Part shown: piece after piece, positions 35,865 through 44,553 of the stretch
Numbering within the stretch: the first letter of the stretch is position 1
Layout: each line of letters starts with the position of its first letter
NCBI RefSeq assembly: GCF_000069225.1
Contig: NC_010407.1
Location: 496,001-560,000 of the forward strand
Length of the DNA: 64,000 nucleotides
Source: Clavibacter sepedonicus
Lineage (GTDB): Bacteria > Actinomycetota > Actinomycetes > Actinomycetales > Microbacteriaceae
Direction: 5' to 3'
Program-made: the position numbers and the translations under genes
Notes under the pieces: generated by a model
Databases searched by the model: none
What the model was told of the DNA's origin: nothing
Seen by the model: the letters and a program-made list of their open reading frames with translations, nothing else

Positions 35865-35902
35865 TCCGCGCCGCCTGACCGGCTCTGGCCGGCACCACCC
35901 GG

Positions 35903-35935
35903 GGCCGGGCTCACTCCGACGGAGCGAGCCCGGCC
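35903..35935. terminator. Convergent hairpin after the OYE gene and response regulator
   Basis: Stem GGCCGGGCTC / GAGCCCGGCC, loop of 13 bases. It overlaps the response-regulator stop codon and probably serves both converging genes. Confidence 0.6.
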
Positions 35936-36633
35936 TCGTGCACGAGCACGGCGACCTGCACGCGGCCCTCGACGCCGAGCTTGTCGAGCACGTGCCCCAC
36001 GTGGGTCTTCACGGTCGCGACGCCGAGGAAGAGGTCGGCGGCGATTCGGGCGTTCGACCACCCGCGCGCGATGGCGAGCGCCACCTCCTGCTCGCGCTCC
36101 GTCAGGGTCATGAAGCGCTCCCGCTCAGCCGTGCGGTCGGCGCGGTCGCGCTGCGCCGCCACGCCGATCACGGTGTCGAGCACCGACGGCGAGAGGATCG
36201 ACCGGCCCGCAGCCACCTGCCGCACCGCCTGCACGAGGTCGACCGGCGGCGTGTCCTTGAGCAGGAATCCGCGCGCGCCCGCACGGAGCGCCCCGAGCAC
36301 CAGCTCGTCGGCGTCGAAGGTCGTGAGGACGATGACCGGCAGGTCGCGGCGCCGGGCGACCTCGCGAGCGGTCGCGGTGATCCCGTCGCAGACCGGCATG
36401 CGGATGTCCATGAGCACGACGTCGGGCGCCGTGCGCGCGATGACGGCGCCGGCCGCGAGCCCGTCGGCCGCCTCGCCCACGACCTCGAGACCGTGCCCGC
36501 CGCCCAGCAGCATCGCGAGGCCCGCGCGGACGAGCGCATCGTCGTCGACGATGACGAGGCGGATCGGCGGGCCGCCCGCGGGCACGACGCCCGCGAGGCC
36601 GGCGCCGCCCGGGTGCGCGCCGCCGTCGCTCAT
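35911..36633 (-). CDS. NarL/FixJ-family response regulator
   Basis: 240 residues from the ATG at 36633 overlapping the kinase stop (ATGA). Receiver: LVIVDDDALVRAGLAMLL, phospho-Asp in VVLMDIRMPVCDG, Lys in GFLLKDTPP. LuxR-type HTH at the C terminus (LTEREQEVALAIARGWSNAR, GVATVKTHVGHVLDKLGV). An N-terminal Gly/Ala-rich tail of about 25 residues precedes the receiver. Target genes unknown. Confidence 0.94.
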   Translation of the reverse strand: MSDGGAHPGGAGLAGVVPAGGPPIRLVIVDDDALVRAGLAMLLGGGHGLEVVGEAADGLAAGAVIARTAPDVVLMDIRMPVCDGITATAREVARRRDLPVIVLTTFDADELVLGALRAGARGFLLKDTPPVDLVQAVRQVAAGRSILSPSVLDTVIGVAAQRDRADRTAERERFMTLTEREQEVALAIARGWSNARIAADLFLGVATVKTHVGHVLDKLGVEGRVQVAVLVHEAGLAPSE

Positions 36634-37853
36634 GCCGTCCACGGCAGCACCGCCTCGACCACGTGCTGGCCGTCGCGCCGGGAGACGTCGAGCGTGCCGT
36701 CCACGGCGTGGGCGCGCTCGGCGATCCCGGCGAGGCCGTGGCCGGCCGTCGCGGCGGGCGATCCGGTGGCGGCGGGGGAGGGCGCGGGGTTCCGCACGAC
36801 GATGCGCAGGCGCCCACCCGCCCGGCCGTCGAGCGACACGTCGACCGGCGCGCCCGGCGCGTGACGGCGGGCGTTGGTGAGGCACTCCTGGATGGCGCGG
36901 TAGGCATGGCGGGAGGTCGTCGTGGAGAGCCTCGGCAGGTCGTCCTGGGTGCCGGGATGGACGTGCGCGCGCACCTCGACGCCGAGGGCGCGGGCCTCAT
37001 CGAGGAGCGCGGGGAGGTCGGCGAGCGTCGGCTGCGGGGGTGCCACCGCCGGAGCGCCCGATGGATCCCGCAGCACCCCGAGGACGCCGCGCAGCTCGGT
37101 GAGCGCCGTCCGGGCATTGTCGCGCACGACGCCGGCGGTCGCGCGGACCTCGGCGGCATCCAGGTCGTCGCGGTACTCCAGCGCTCCCGCGTGCAGGGCG
37201 ACGAGGGAGAGCCGGTGGGCGAGCACGTCGTGCATCTCCCGTGCGATCCGGGTGCGCTCGTGGTCGGCGGCCTGCGCGGATCGGAGGGCCTGCTCCTCCT
37301 CCGTGAGCCGCGCGCGCTCCCGGAGCGAGGCCAGCAGCTCCCGACGGCCGCCCACGTAGAGCCCGACGACGACGGGGAGGGCGACCACCAGGAGGATCGT
37401 GACGGCGATCAGCGGCCACTCGTCCGGGCGGATCGGCGCGGTCGTCGTGCCGGTGCCCTCCCAGACCAGGGTGGCGACGAGCAGCGTGCCCGCGACCGCG
37501 GCGATCTCGCGGGCCCGGCGCCGGGCGGACACGGAGGCGACCGCGATCAACGCGGCGACGACGCCGGAGGACGAGATGCCGCCGAGGGCCGCGATCACCA
37601 GCGCGACGCCGACCGGGGCCCGACGCCGGATCGGCAGGAGCCCCATGGCGACGAGGCCGGCGCCCAAGTCCAGGAGGAGCAGGAACGCGGGTCGGGCCCC
37701 GGTGGCGCCGGTCTCCTCGACGGCGACGATCGCGATGCCGAAGGCGAGCATCCCCCCGACGAACGCCACGGCCACCAGCGCGGCCTCGCGGCCGACGGTG
37801 CGAAGGCGGAGGAGGGCCTTGCCCGGGATCGGGGGCGTTGCGGGAGAGGGCAT
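36630..37853 (-). CDS. NarL-type sensor histidine kinase
   Basis: 407 residues. About five to six N-terminal membrane helices, coiled coil, HisKA_3 box RTRIAREMHDVLAHRLSLVA with phospho-His, and HATPase (AIQECLTNARRHAPG, GHGLAGIAERAHAVDG). Streptomyces-type short-sensor kinase layout. Start supported by a leaderless promoter: TAGGGT, six bases, ATG. Confidence 0.94.
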   Translation of the reverse strand: MPSPATPPIPGKALLRLRTVGREAALVAVAFVGGMLAFGIAIVAVEETGATGARPAFLLLLDLGAGLVAMGLLPIRRRAPVGVALVIAALGGISSSGVVAALIAVASVSARRRAREIAAVAGTLLVATLVWEGTGTTTAPIRPDEWPLIAVTILLVVALPVVVGLYVGGRRELLASLRERARLTEEEQALRSAQAADHERTRIAREMHDVLAHRLSLVALHAGALEYRDDLDAAEVRATAGVVRDNARTALTELRGVLGVLRDPSGAPAVAPPQPTLADLPALLDEARALGVEVRAHVHPGTQDDLPRLSTTTSRHAYRAIQECLTNARRHAPGAPVDVSLDGRAGGRLRIVVRNPAPSPAATGSPAATAGHGLAGIAERAHAVDGTLDVSRRDGQHVVEAVLPWTA

Positions 37854-37946
37854 GCCCCGACCCTACGGAGCGGGGCGTGTGCGGCGGATCGACCGGAAGG
37901 GGGAGATGGTGCGGTCGCGGGGAGGGCGGCAGGCCGGATCAGCGGG

Positions 37947-38303
37947 TCAGCGAGAGGCGCGGGCCGCGCGGCGCTCGGCGCGCGAGGCGCGCCAGCGTCG
38001 CCAGGCGTCCCAGAACCGGTGCAGCTGCCGCTTGAGGAACACGTTCACGCGATGCGCGGCCGGGAACTCGGTGCCGAGCACGGCGATCCCGAGGAAGACG
38101 ATGAGCCAGCCGGGGCCGGGCAGCGGGATGAGCACGATGCCGACGAGCACGATGCCCATGCCGAGCAGCCCGACGAGGATCCGGTACAGCCAGCGGGCCT
38201 TCGGGTGCAGCTCGATCCAGGCCCGGCAGCGACGCAGGAACCGACGGAGCGGATGCGCGTGGCTGGAGCCCGCCTCGTACTCGCGGGTCAGTGTGTCGGA
38301 CAT
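37947..38303 (-). CDS. PGPGW-family membrane protein
   Basis: 118 residues. Two helices around the hallmark IPLPGPGWLIVFLGIAVLGTE, with basic N- and C-terminal tails. It matches the actinobacterial TIGR02611/PGPGW family of unknown function. Leaderless start: TAGCGT, six bases, ATG. Confidence 0.9.
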   Translation of the reverse strand: MSDTLTREYEAGSSHAHPLRRFLRRCRAWIELHPKARWLYRILVGLLGMGIVLVGIVLIPLPGPGWLIVFLGIAVLGTEFPAAHRVNVFLKRQLHRFWDAWRRWRASRAERRAARASR

Positions 38304-38394
38304 GGCCCCACGCTACGGGCGGGGCCTGGGAAGCGTCTCCCTCATCCGGGGAATCCGCAGGATGGCGTGACGATGCCGCAGCGGAGGGCACGGG

Positions 38395-38994
38395 TCAGCG
38401 CGCGGGCGGCGCCGTGATCCGCCGGGCCGCCTCCACGACGGCCGCGCGATCGGCCGCGCGCCCCCGGGGACCGTCCTCGTGCATCGCCGGGTACGGCGAC
38501 TGCACCCACGCCTGCGCGAGCGCGAACAGCATCGTGAGCAGGCGCTGCGGATCCCACGACGGGTCGATGTGCCCGGACTCCTGCCCCCGGCGGATCGCGT
38601 CGACCTTCGCCGACGGCGACGTCTCGCTGTGCGGCACGTCGAGCGTCACGCCGTCGAGCCGGGCCCACGAGAGCATGCGGCGGTGCTCGGGGTGGGCGTA
38701 CGAGTGGTCGAAGATCTGGCCGACGAAGCCGGGGAGGTCCTCGGGATCCAGGGTCACGGCGGAGAAGAACTCGACGCCGTTGAGCTTCAGCACCGCGTGG
38801 AACAGCGACTCCTTGTCGGTGAAGTGCGCGTACAGCCGCTCCTTGCTCGCGCGGCCCGAGCGCGCGATGCGGTCGACCCGCGCGCCCGCCAGCCCGTGGG
38901 CGGCGAACTCCTCGCGCGCGGCCAGGAGGATGCGGTGCCGGACGTCGTCCTGCTTGTCGTCCGCGGATCGAGCGGACCCCGTCGTCTCTGCCAT
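38395..38994 (-). CDS. TetR-family repressor of the adjacent MFS exporter
   Basis: 199 residues: TetR HTH (RILLAAREEFAAHGLAGARV, DRIARSGRASKERLYAHFTD) and a helical ligand domain with a partner interface like TetR_C. Leaderless start: TACGCT, six bases, ATG. It is divergent from the MFS gene, with a 24-bp perfect palindrome between, so it very likely represses both. Confidence 0.93.
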   Translation of the reverse strand: MAETTGSARSADDKQDDVRHRILLAAREEFAAHGLAGARVDRIARSGRASKERLYAHFTDKESLFHAVLKLNGVEFFSAVTLDPEDLPGFVGQIFDHSYAHPEHRRMLSWARLDGVTLDVPHSETSPSAKVDAIRRGQESGHIDPSWDPQRLLTMLFALAQAWVQSPYPAMHEDGPRGRAADRAAVVEAARRITAPPAR

Positions 38995-39007
38995 GTGAAC
39001 AGCGTAT

Positions 39008-39031
39008 GTCAAACGAACCGGTTCGTTTGAC
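39008..39031. promoter_or_regulatory. TetR operator, 24-bp perfect palindrome
   Basis: GTCAAACGAACC at 39008-39019 followed immediately by its exact reverse complement (39020-39031). It overlaps the -35 box of the MFS promoter and lies just upstream of the tetR -10 (39001-39006), so one bound repressor would block both directions. Confidence 0.88.
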
Positions 39032-39056
39032 TCTTGCCCCCGGGCCGCCCTAGATT
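39027..39056 (+). promoter_or_regulatory. Promoter of the MFS exporter
   Basis: TTGACT (39027-39032), 18-bp spacer, TAGATT (39051-39056). The -35 box is part of the palindrome. The predicted transcript starts near 39063, which excludes the TTG codon at 39034 as translation start. Confidence 0.65.
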
Positions 39057-39102
39057 GGACCGTCCTCGCCCGCCCGGGCGCCGCACGACCATCCAGGAGC
39101 AC

Positions 39103-40638
39103 CTGATCTCGCACGCACGCACCCCCGAGAACGCACCGCCGTCCACGCCCGCCGCCGCGACCTCCGGCCAGGCCGCGCCCGCCGCGCCCACCACCCCCGC
39201 CGCGCCGTCCGCCCGCAGCAAGTGGATCCTCCTCGCCGTCGTCGCCCTCGCCCAGCTGATGGTCGTGCTCGACGGCACCATCGTGAACATCGCCCTGCCG
39301 GCCGCCCAGCGCGACCTCGGCATGACCGACGCCGACCGCACCTGGGTCGTCACCGTCTACGCGCTCGCCTTCGGGTCCCTCCTCCTGCTCGGCGGCCGCA
39401 TCGCCGACTACTGGGGCCGCAAGCGCTCCTTCCTCCTCGGCATGGTCGGCTTCGCGGCCGCCTCCGCGCTCGGCGGCTTCGCCGTCTCGAGCGAGATGCT
39501 CCTCATCGCGCGCGGCCTGCAGGGCGTCTTCGCGGCGCTCCTCGCGCCCGCCGCGCTCGCGCTCCTCTCGGTGACCTTCCCGTCCGGCCCCGACCGCGTC
39601 AAGGCGTTCGCGGTCTACGGCACCATCGCGGGATCCGGCGCGGCCGTCGGCCTGCTGCTCGGCGGCGTGCTCACCGAGTACCTCAGCTGGCACTGGTGCC
39701 TGCTCGTCAACGTGCCCATCGCGATCGTCGCGATCATCGCGGGCATCCCGCTCGTGAAGGAGAGCCGGGCCGACGGCGACCGCAGCTACGACGTGCCCGG
39801 CGCCCTGCTCGTCACCCTCGGCCTCGCGTCGATCGTCTACGGCTTCTCCCGCGCGGAGAACGGCTGGGGCGAGCCGGACACCATCGGCTTCCTCGCGCTC
39901 GGCGTGGGGATCATGGTCGCGTTCGTCTGGTGGGAGTCGCGGGCGCGCAACCCGCTGCTGCCGCTCCGCGTGGTCGCCGACCGCACCCGCGGCGGCGCGT
40001 ACCTCACCTCCGTGATGGTGGGCGTGGCGCTCCTCGGCGGGCTGCTGTACCTCACCCTGCACTTCCAGATCGTGCTCGGCATGTCGCCGCTGATCTCGGG
40101 GCTCGCGTCGCTGCCCATGGCCGCGACCATCATGCTCACGGCCCCGCAGGTCGCCCGCCTCCTCCCGAAGGTCGGCCCGCGCATCCTCATGACCGTGGGT
40201 CCCCTCGTCGCGGCGGCCGGTCTCCTCTGGTTCAGCCGGATCACGGTCGACGGCGCGTACGTCGTGCAGGTGCTGCCCGGCCAGATCCTGCTCGGCATCG
40301 GGCTCGCGTTCGTGTTCGTGCCCATGCAGAACGTGGCGCTCTCCGGCATCGAGCCGCGGGATGCGGGCGTCGCGGGCGCGGCGCTCACGGGCACGCAGCA
40401 GATCGGCGGATCCATCGGCACGGCCGTCTTCACGGCCCTGTTCGCGTCGGCGGTCACCGCGTCGGTCACCGACGGCGTCGCGAACCCGCTGCAGCAGCAG
40501 GTCGACGGGTACCACGTGGTGTTCCTGGCCGCGGCGATCGGCGTGGCCTGCGCCTCGATCATCTCCTGGTCGATGGTGCGCGTCCCCCTCGAGCGCTTCC
40601 GCGAGGGCGCGTCGAGCGAGGCCGTGAGCATGCACTGA
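39103..40638 (+). CDS. MFS drug exporter, DHA2 (14-helix) type
   Basis: About 511 residues. N-terminal Ala/Pro/Thr-rich tail, then 14 hydrophobic segments. Motif A in GGRIADYWGRKRSFLLG, first helix with LAQLMVVLDGTIVNIALPA (motif D1, Asp in the membrane), motif C region GSGAAVGLLLGGVL. Such pumps export drugs or toxic metabolites with protons. No ATG or GTG lies at the AGGAG site (39095-39099); the start must be CTG 39103 or, at better spacing, ATC 39106. Controlled by the divergent TetR. Confidence 0.92.
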   Translation: MISHARTPENAPPSTPAAATSGQAAPAAPTTPAAPSARSKWILLAVVALAQLMVVLDGTIVNIALPAAQRDLGMTDADRTWVVTVYALAFGSLLLLGGRIADYWGRKRSFLLGMVGFAAASALGGFAVSSEMLLIARGLQGVFAALLAPAALALLSVTFPSGPDRVKAFAVYGTIAGSGAAVGLLLGGVLTEYLSWHWCLLVNVPIAIVAIIAGIPLVKESRADGDRSYDVPGALLVTLGLASIVYGFSRAENGWGEPDTIGFLALGVGIMVAFVWWESRARNPLLPLRVVADRTRGGAYLTSVMVGVALLGGLLYLTLHFQIVLGMSPLISGLASLPMAATIMLTAPQVARLLPKVGPRILMTVGPLVAAAGLLWFSRITVDGAYVVQVLPGQILLGIGLAFVFVPMQNVALSGIEPRDAGVAGAALTGTQQIGGSIGTAVFTALFASAVTASVTDGVANPLQQQVDGYHVVFLAAAIGVACASIISWSMVRVPLERFREGASSEAVSMH

Positions 40639-40658
40639 TCCCTCGCCGGATCGCTCGC

Positions 40659-40691
40659 GACGCCCCTCCCGCCACGCGCGGGAGGGGCGTC
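40659..40691. terminator. Convergent terminator, MFS and monooxygenase genes
   Basis: Perfect 14-bp stem GACGCCCCTCCCGC, loop CACGC, and complement. It is placed 20 bp after the MFS stop and 29 bp before the converging gene's stop. Confidence 0.8.
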
Positions 40692-40720
40692 GTCGTGCGC
40701 GGGGTCGTCGTCAGCGCGGC

Positions 40721-41740
40721 TCAGGCGGCCGGCGACCAGCCGAGCGCCGGGCCGAGGCGCTCCGCGATGTCGGTGAGGATCTGCTCGAGGTCGGCCTCGC
40801 CGAACGTGAACGGCAGGGCGAACGCGACCTCGTCGACCGCTTGGAACCCGGCGTCGGCGTGCAGGGTCGCGGCGATCTCGTCGGACGTGCCCACGAGGTC
40901 CGCCGCGAAGAGCATCCTCCGCGGCCCCATCGGCACGCCGACCCGGTGCGCCCGGGAGGCGGCGTACGCCTCGTAGCGGGCGCGCTGCTCGTGCGTCGCG
41001 CGGTCGGTGGGGATCACGACGAGGCCCTGCGAGACCCGGGCCTCGGCGCCGCGCGAGTGGGCGGCGCGGTAGGCGTCGACCTGCACGCGCTGGTCCGCGG
41101 CGAAGTCGTTCCCGAGCTCGCCCTAGATCACGCTGGAGGTGAGGAGGTGGAAGCCGTTCTCCGCGGCCCACACCGCGGATCGGGTGCTGCCCGCGCCCTA
41201 CCAGAGCCGGTCGACGAGGCCCGCCGACTGCGGCTGCACGGTGGACGCGTACTCCTCCTGGCCCTCGCGGCCGGCGCGGTCGTCCACGACGTCGCCGCGC
41301 ACGTGGTCGCGGAAGCGCAGGAGCCGGTCGTAGCCGAGGTCCTCCTGCTCGAGGGTGTCGGGGTAGATGGCGTCGCGGTACCGGTCGAACGACATGGGCG
41401 TGCCCATCGAGAAGCCGGGCTGCAGGCGGCCGCCGGTGAGGAGGTCCACCGTCGCGAGGTCCTCGGCGAGGCGGAACGGGTTCTCCGCGCCGATGGGCGT
41501 GACGGCCGTGCCCAGATCGATGCGCTCCGTGCGCTGCGAGGCCGCGGCCATCACGGCGACGGGGGAGGAGATCCCGTGCTGGAGGTGGCGGTGCCGGAGC
41601 CACGCGCTGTCGAAGCTCAGCTGCTCGCCGCGCTCGATGACGCGGAGGGTGGTCTCGTGGCCGGCGGCGGGATCCGCCGGGTCGAAGGTGCCGATGGTGA
41701 GGAAGCCGAGGCGCTTCAGCGGGGTACCGGATGCGGGCAT
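40721..41740 (-). pseudogene. Luciferase-like flavin monooxygenase with two in-frame amber codons
   Basis: A full-length frame of 339 codons from the leaderless ATG at 41740 (TACCCT, six bases, ATG). LLM signs: LGFLTIGTFDPADPAAGHET, SFDSAWLRHRHLQHGISSP, NPFRLAEDLATVDLLTGGRL. Two TAG codons interrupt it: at 41200-41198 (RLW-TAG-GAGS, where the neighbouring paralogue has Tyr) and at 41125-41123 (SVI-TAG-GELG). Everything downstream to 40721 is still family-like (LGPALGWSPAA). Probably a recent pseudogene; readthrough is a less likely alternative. Confidence 0.85.
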
Positions 41741-41820
41741 GCATCGAGGGTAGGCGGACCGCGACGCGACTCGCGAGCTGCGTGCGCGGGTGGGGACGTC
41801 GTCGGCGCGCGGCGGACGGA

Positions 41821-42882
41821 TCAGGCCGTCGCGGGCGACCAGCCGAGCGCCGGGCCGAGGCGCTCGGCGACGTCCGTGAGGATCCGCGCGCGGTCGCCCG
41901 CGGGCAGCCCGGCCGGGAGCACGATCGCGAGCTCGTCCGCGGCCTGCACGGCGGGATCCGCGAGGAGGGCGGCGGCGAGCTCGTCGGACGGGCCCACGAG
42001 GTCGGGCGCGCGGACCATGCTCGACGCGGCCTGCGCGTCCTCCCCCTGGTCGGCTCGCGCGGCCCGCTCGGCGCGCGCCGCCGCATCGGCCGCGTACCGG
42101 GCGCGCTGCTCGGCCGTGGCCCCGTCGGTGGGCACCACGACGAGGGCGAGCGTGACGTGCGCGGCGGCCGGATCCGGGTGCGCGGCACGGTAGGCGTCGA
42201 TGAGGGCGCGCTGGTCCTGCGCGAAGCCGCGGCCCCGGGATCCGCGCTCGGTCACGTCGGACGCGAGCAGGTGGAAGCCGTGCGTGCCCGCCCATGCGGC
42301 CGTGCGGAGCGTCGCCGCGCCGTAGCCCAGGCGGTCGGCGAGGCCGGGCGACGCGGGCTGCACGGTGGAGGTGAGTGCGTCGTCGTCCTCGGCGTCGCGC
42401 TCATCGTCGTGCTCCTCCGCGCCCGGCACCCGACCGCCGCGCAGCAGGTCGCGGAACCGGAGCAGGCGCTCGCGTCCCGGCTCCTCGTGCTCGGCGGTCA
42501 CCGGGTGGATCGCCCGGTCGACGGCCGCGACGCGCGTCGGGTTGCCGACCGAGAGGCCGGGGCGGAGGCGGCCGCCGGAGAGCAGGTCGACGGTCGCGAG
42601 GTCCTCCGCGAGGCGGAGCGGGTTCTCGGCGCGGACGGGGATCGACGCCGTGCCGAGCCCGATGCGGCGGGCGCGCTGCGAGGCGGCAGCCAGCATCGCG
42701 ACGGGGGACGAGATCGCGTTCACGAGGTGGTCGGGCCGGAGCCACGCGGTGTCGAGGCCGAGCGCGTCGCCGAGCTCGACGAGCCGGAGCGCGTCCTCGA
42801 GGCCGGTCGCGGGGTCGGCGGGGTCGAACGCGCCGGTCGTGAGGAAGCCGAGGCGCGTGGGCGCGGATCCGGGTGCGGGCAT
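41821..42882 (-). CDS. Luciferase-like flavin-dependent monooxygenase
   Basis: 353 residues, intact paralogue of the preceding gene: LGFLTTGAFDPADPATGLED, LDTAWLRPDHLVNAISSP, NPLRLAEDLATVDLLSGGRL, YGAATLRTAAWAGTHGFHLL, ending ERLGPALGWSPATA. TIM-barrel oxidoreductase using FMNH2 or F420; substrate unknown. A Glu/Asp-rich insert (HDDERDAEDDDA) sits near residue 160. Leaderless start TACCCT, six bases, ATG, the same pattern as its broken neighbour, so the two genes arose by tandem duplication including the promoter. Confidence 0.9.
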   Translation of the reverse strand: MPAPGSAPTRLGFLTTGAFDPADPATGLEDALRLVELGDALGLDTAWLRPDHLVNAISSPVAMLAAASQRARRIGLGTASIPVRAENPLRLAEDLATVDLLSGGRLRPGLSVGNPTRVAAVDRAIHPVTAEHEEPGRERLLRFRDLLRGGRVPGAEEHDDERDAEDDDALTSTVQPASPGLADRLGYGAATLRTAAWAGTHGFHLLASDVTERGSRGRGFAQDQRALIDAYRAAHPDPAAAHVTLALVVVPTDGATAEQRARYAADAAARAERAARADQGEDAQAASSMVRAPDLVGPSDELAAALLADPAVQAADELAIVLPAGLPAGDRARILTDVAERLGPALGWSPATA

Positions 42883-42926
42883 GGGACGAGGGTAGGCGGT
42901 GCCGGTGCGAGCCCGCCGACCCGCCG

Positions 42927-43892
42927 TCAGGGGACCAGGACGATCGACCCCGTCGTGCGCCGCGCCTCGAGGTCCTCGTGGGCGCGCGCGGCGTCCGCGA
43001 GCGGGTAGGTCGCGCCGACGCGCACGTCGAGGGATCCGTCGAGTACGCCTGCGAACAGCTCGCCCGCGCGCCAGCGCCGCTCCTCGGCGTCGAGCAGGAA
43101 GTGGGCGAGCGTGGGGCGGGAGACCGACAGGGATCCGCCGGAGTTGAGGCGCTGCAGGTCGAATGGCGGCACCTGGCCGCTCGCGCCGCCGAAGAGCACG
43201 AGGGTGCCGCGGATGCGCAAGCTGGCGAGCGAGCCGTCGAACGTGTCGCGGCCGACCCCGTCGTACACGACGTCGACCCCGCGGCCGCCCGTCAGCTCGC
43301 GGACGCGCACGGGCACGTCGTCGTAGCCGAGCACGTGCGTCGCGCCGGCCGCGCGCGAGAGGGCGGCCTTCTCCTCGGTCGACACCGTGGTGATCACCTC
43401 GACCCCGCGATCCACGAGCAGCTGCGTGAGCAGGAGCCCCACGCCGCCCGCGCCCGCGTGCACGAGCGCGCGATCCCCGGGGCCGGCCGGGTACGAGCTC
43501 GTCGCGAGGTAGTGCGCGGTGAGGCCCTGGAGCGGGAGCGCGGCGGCGGTCTCGAAGCCCACGCCGTCGGGCACGGGCAGCAGCGTCTCCGCGCGGATGA
43601 GCGCGTGCTGCGCGTACGTGCCCGACGCCTCGGCGGTCGCGACGCGGTCGCCCACGTGCACGCCCGCGACGCCGTCGCCGAGCGCCTCGATGACGCCCGC
43701 GGCCTCGGATCCCGGCATGTACGGGTGCGCCATCGGGTAGACGCCGCTGCGCCGGTACGTGTCGATGAAGTTGACGCCCGCGGCGTGCACCCGGATCCGC
43801 ACCTCGCCGGGTCCGGGATCCGGCACCGGTCCGTCCGTCATGGTCATCACCTCGGGGCCGCCCGGCCCCGCCACCTCGATGCGCGTGCTCAT
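42927..43892 (-). CDS. Quinone oxidoreductase (zeta-crystallin type)
   Basis: 321 residues. MDR superfamily without zinc: GEVRIRVHAAGVNFIDTYRR, PGSEAAGVIEALGDGV, nucleotide motif ALVHAGAGGVGLLLTQLL (AxxGGVG), VDVVYDGVGRDTFDGSL. Typical NADPH:quinone reductase QorA/Qor2 pattern. It lies 44 bp upstream of, and on the same strand as, the intact monooxygenase, and has a weaker promoter-like CAGGCT six bases before its ATG. Confidence 0.93.
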   Translation of the reverse strand: MSTRIEVAGPGGPEVMTMTDGPVPDPGPGEVRIRVHAAGVNFIDTYRRSGVYPMAHPYMPGSEAAGVIEALGDGVAGVHVGDRVATAEASGTYAQHALIRAETLLPVPDGVGFETAAALPLQGLTAHYLATSSYPAGPGDRALVHAGAGGVGLLLTQLLVDRGVEVITTVSTEEKAALSRAAGATHVLGYDDVPVRVRELTGGRGVDVVYDGVGRDTFDGSLASLRIRGTLVLFGGASGQVPPFDLQRLNSGGSLSVSRPTLAHFLLDAEERRWRAGELFAGVLDGSLDVRVGATYPLADAARAHEDLEARRTTGSIVLVP

Positions 43893-43923
43893 GGGTCCAG
43901 CCTGCCGCCTCGGCGGGCGGCGG

Positions 43924-44553
43924 TCACGCGTCGCGCGGCGGGTTGTCGGCCTCCTGCTCCCGCTGCGCCTCGCGCTCGGCGATCCTCCGGCGGTACCCGT
44001 CCATGGCCCGCTCGTCCAGCCGTCGGCGGATCTCCGCGACGTCGGGCGCGAAGGTCTCCTTCGCGAGCTCCTTCGTCCTGGCCCACTTCTCTTGGAACTC
44101 GGCATCGGTGTCCCCGGGACGCCAGGCGCGTCTCCACAGCATCTCGAGTCCTTCGACGGAGGTCATCGCCGTCGCTAGGACGAGACCCAGTGGCACCCCG
44201 AGCATCGCGATGCCAGCCGCATAGGCGACGGCGGATGAAGCCAGCCACGGTAGGAGCGCGAAGTCCCAACCGCCAGGGCTCGCCAAGCGTCGGCGAACGA
44301 CGAACGGACGCTCCACGGCGACCGTGACGAGGACATCGAGGATGGTCATCACGACGGCGGCCGACACGATCTCGGATGCACGAGCGTGACCCGTTCCCGT
44401 GATGGTTGATGCGACCCACGTCACAAGGAGGACGAGCGGCGTCTTGACGAGGGCCACGGTGAAGTGCCCGACGATGGGGGCCCAGAGGTCCGGAGGTTCC
44501 CAGCCCGGCGGATTGCGGGGTCGGTCGGCTCGAGCGCCGGAGAGGCTCCGCAT
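43924..44553 (-). CDS. Hypothetical membrane protein
   Basis: 209 residues. Four hydrophobic segments (VALVKTPLVLLVTWVAS, EIVSAAVVMTILDVLVTVAV, LPWLASSAVAYAAGIAML, VPLGLVLATAMTSV) then a charged cytoplasmic tail rich in Arg and Glu. No family recognised. Its start overlaps the stop of the secreted-protein gene by one base (TGATG), so they are coupled and may work together. Confidence 0.65.
   Translation of the reverse strand: MRSLSGARADRPRNPPGWEPPDLWAPIVGHFTVALVKTPLVLLVTWVASTITGTGHARASEIVSAAVVMTILDVLVTVAVERPFVVRRRLASPGGWDFALLPWLASSAVAYAAGIAMLGVPLGLVLATAMTSVEGLEMLWRRAWRPGDTDAEFQEKWARTKELAKETFAPDVAEIRRRLDERAMDGYRRRIAEREAQREQEADNPPRDA

Noticed and set aside
39034..39102. TTG 39034 as start of the MFS exporter
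   Set aside because: It lies within the predicted promoter, upstream of the likely transcript start, and has no ribosome site; the N-terminal 23 codons look like untranslated sequence.
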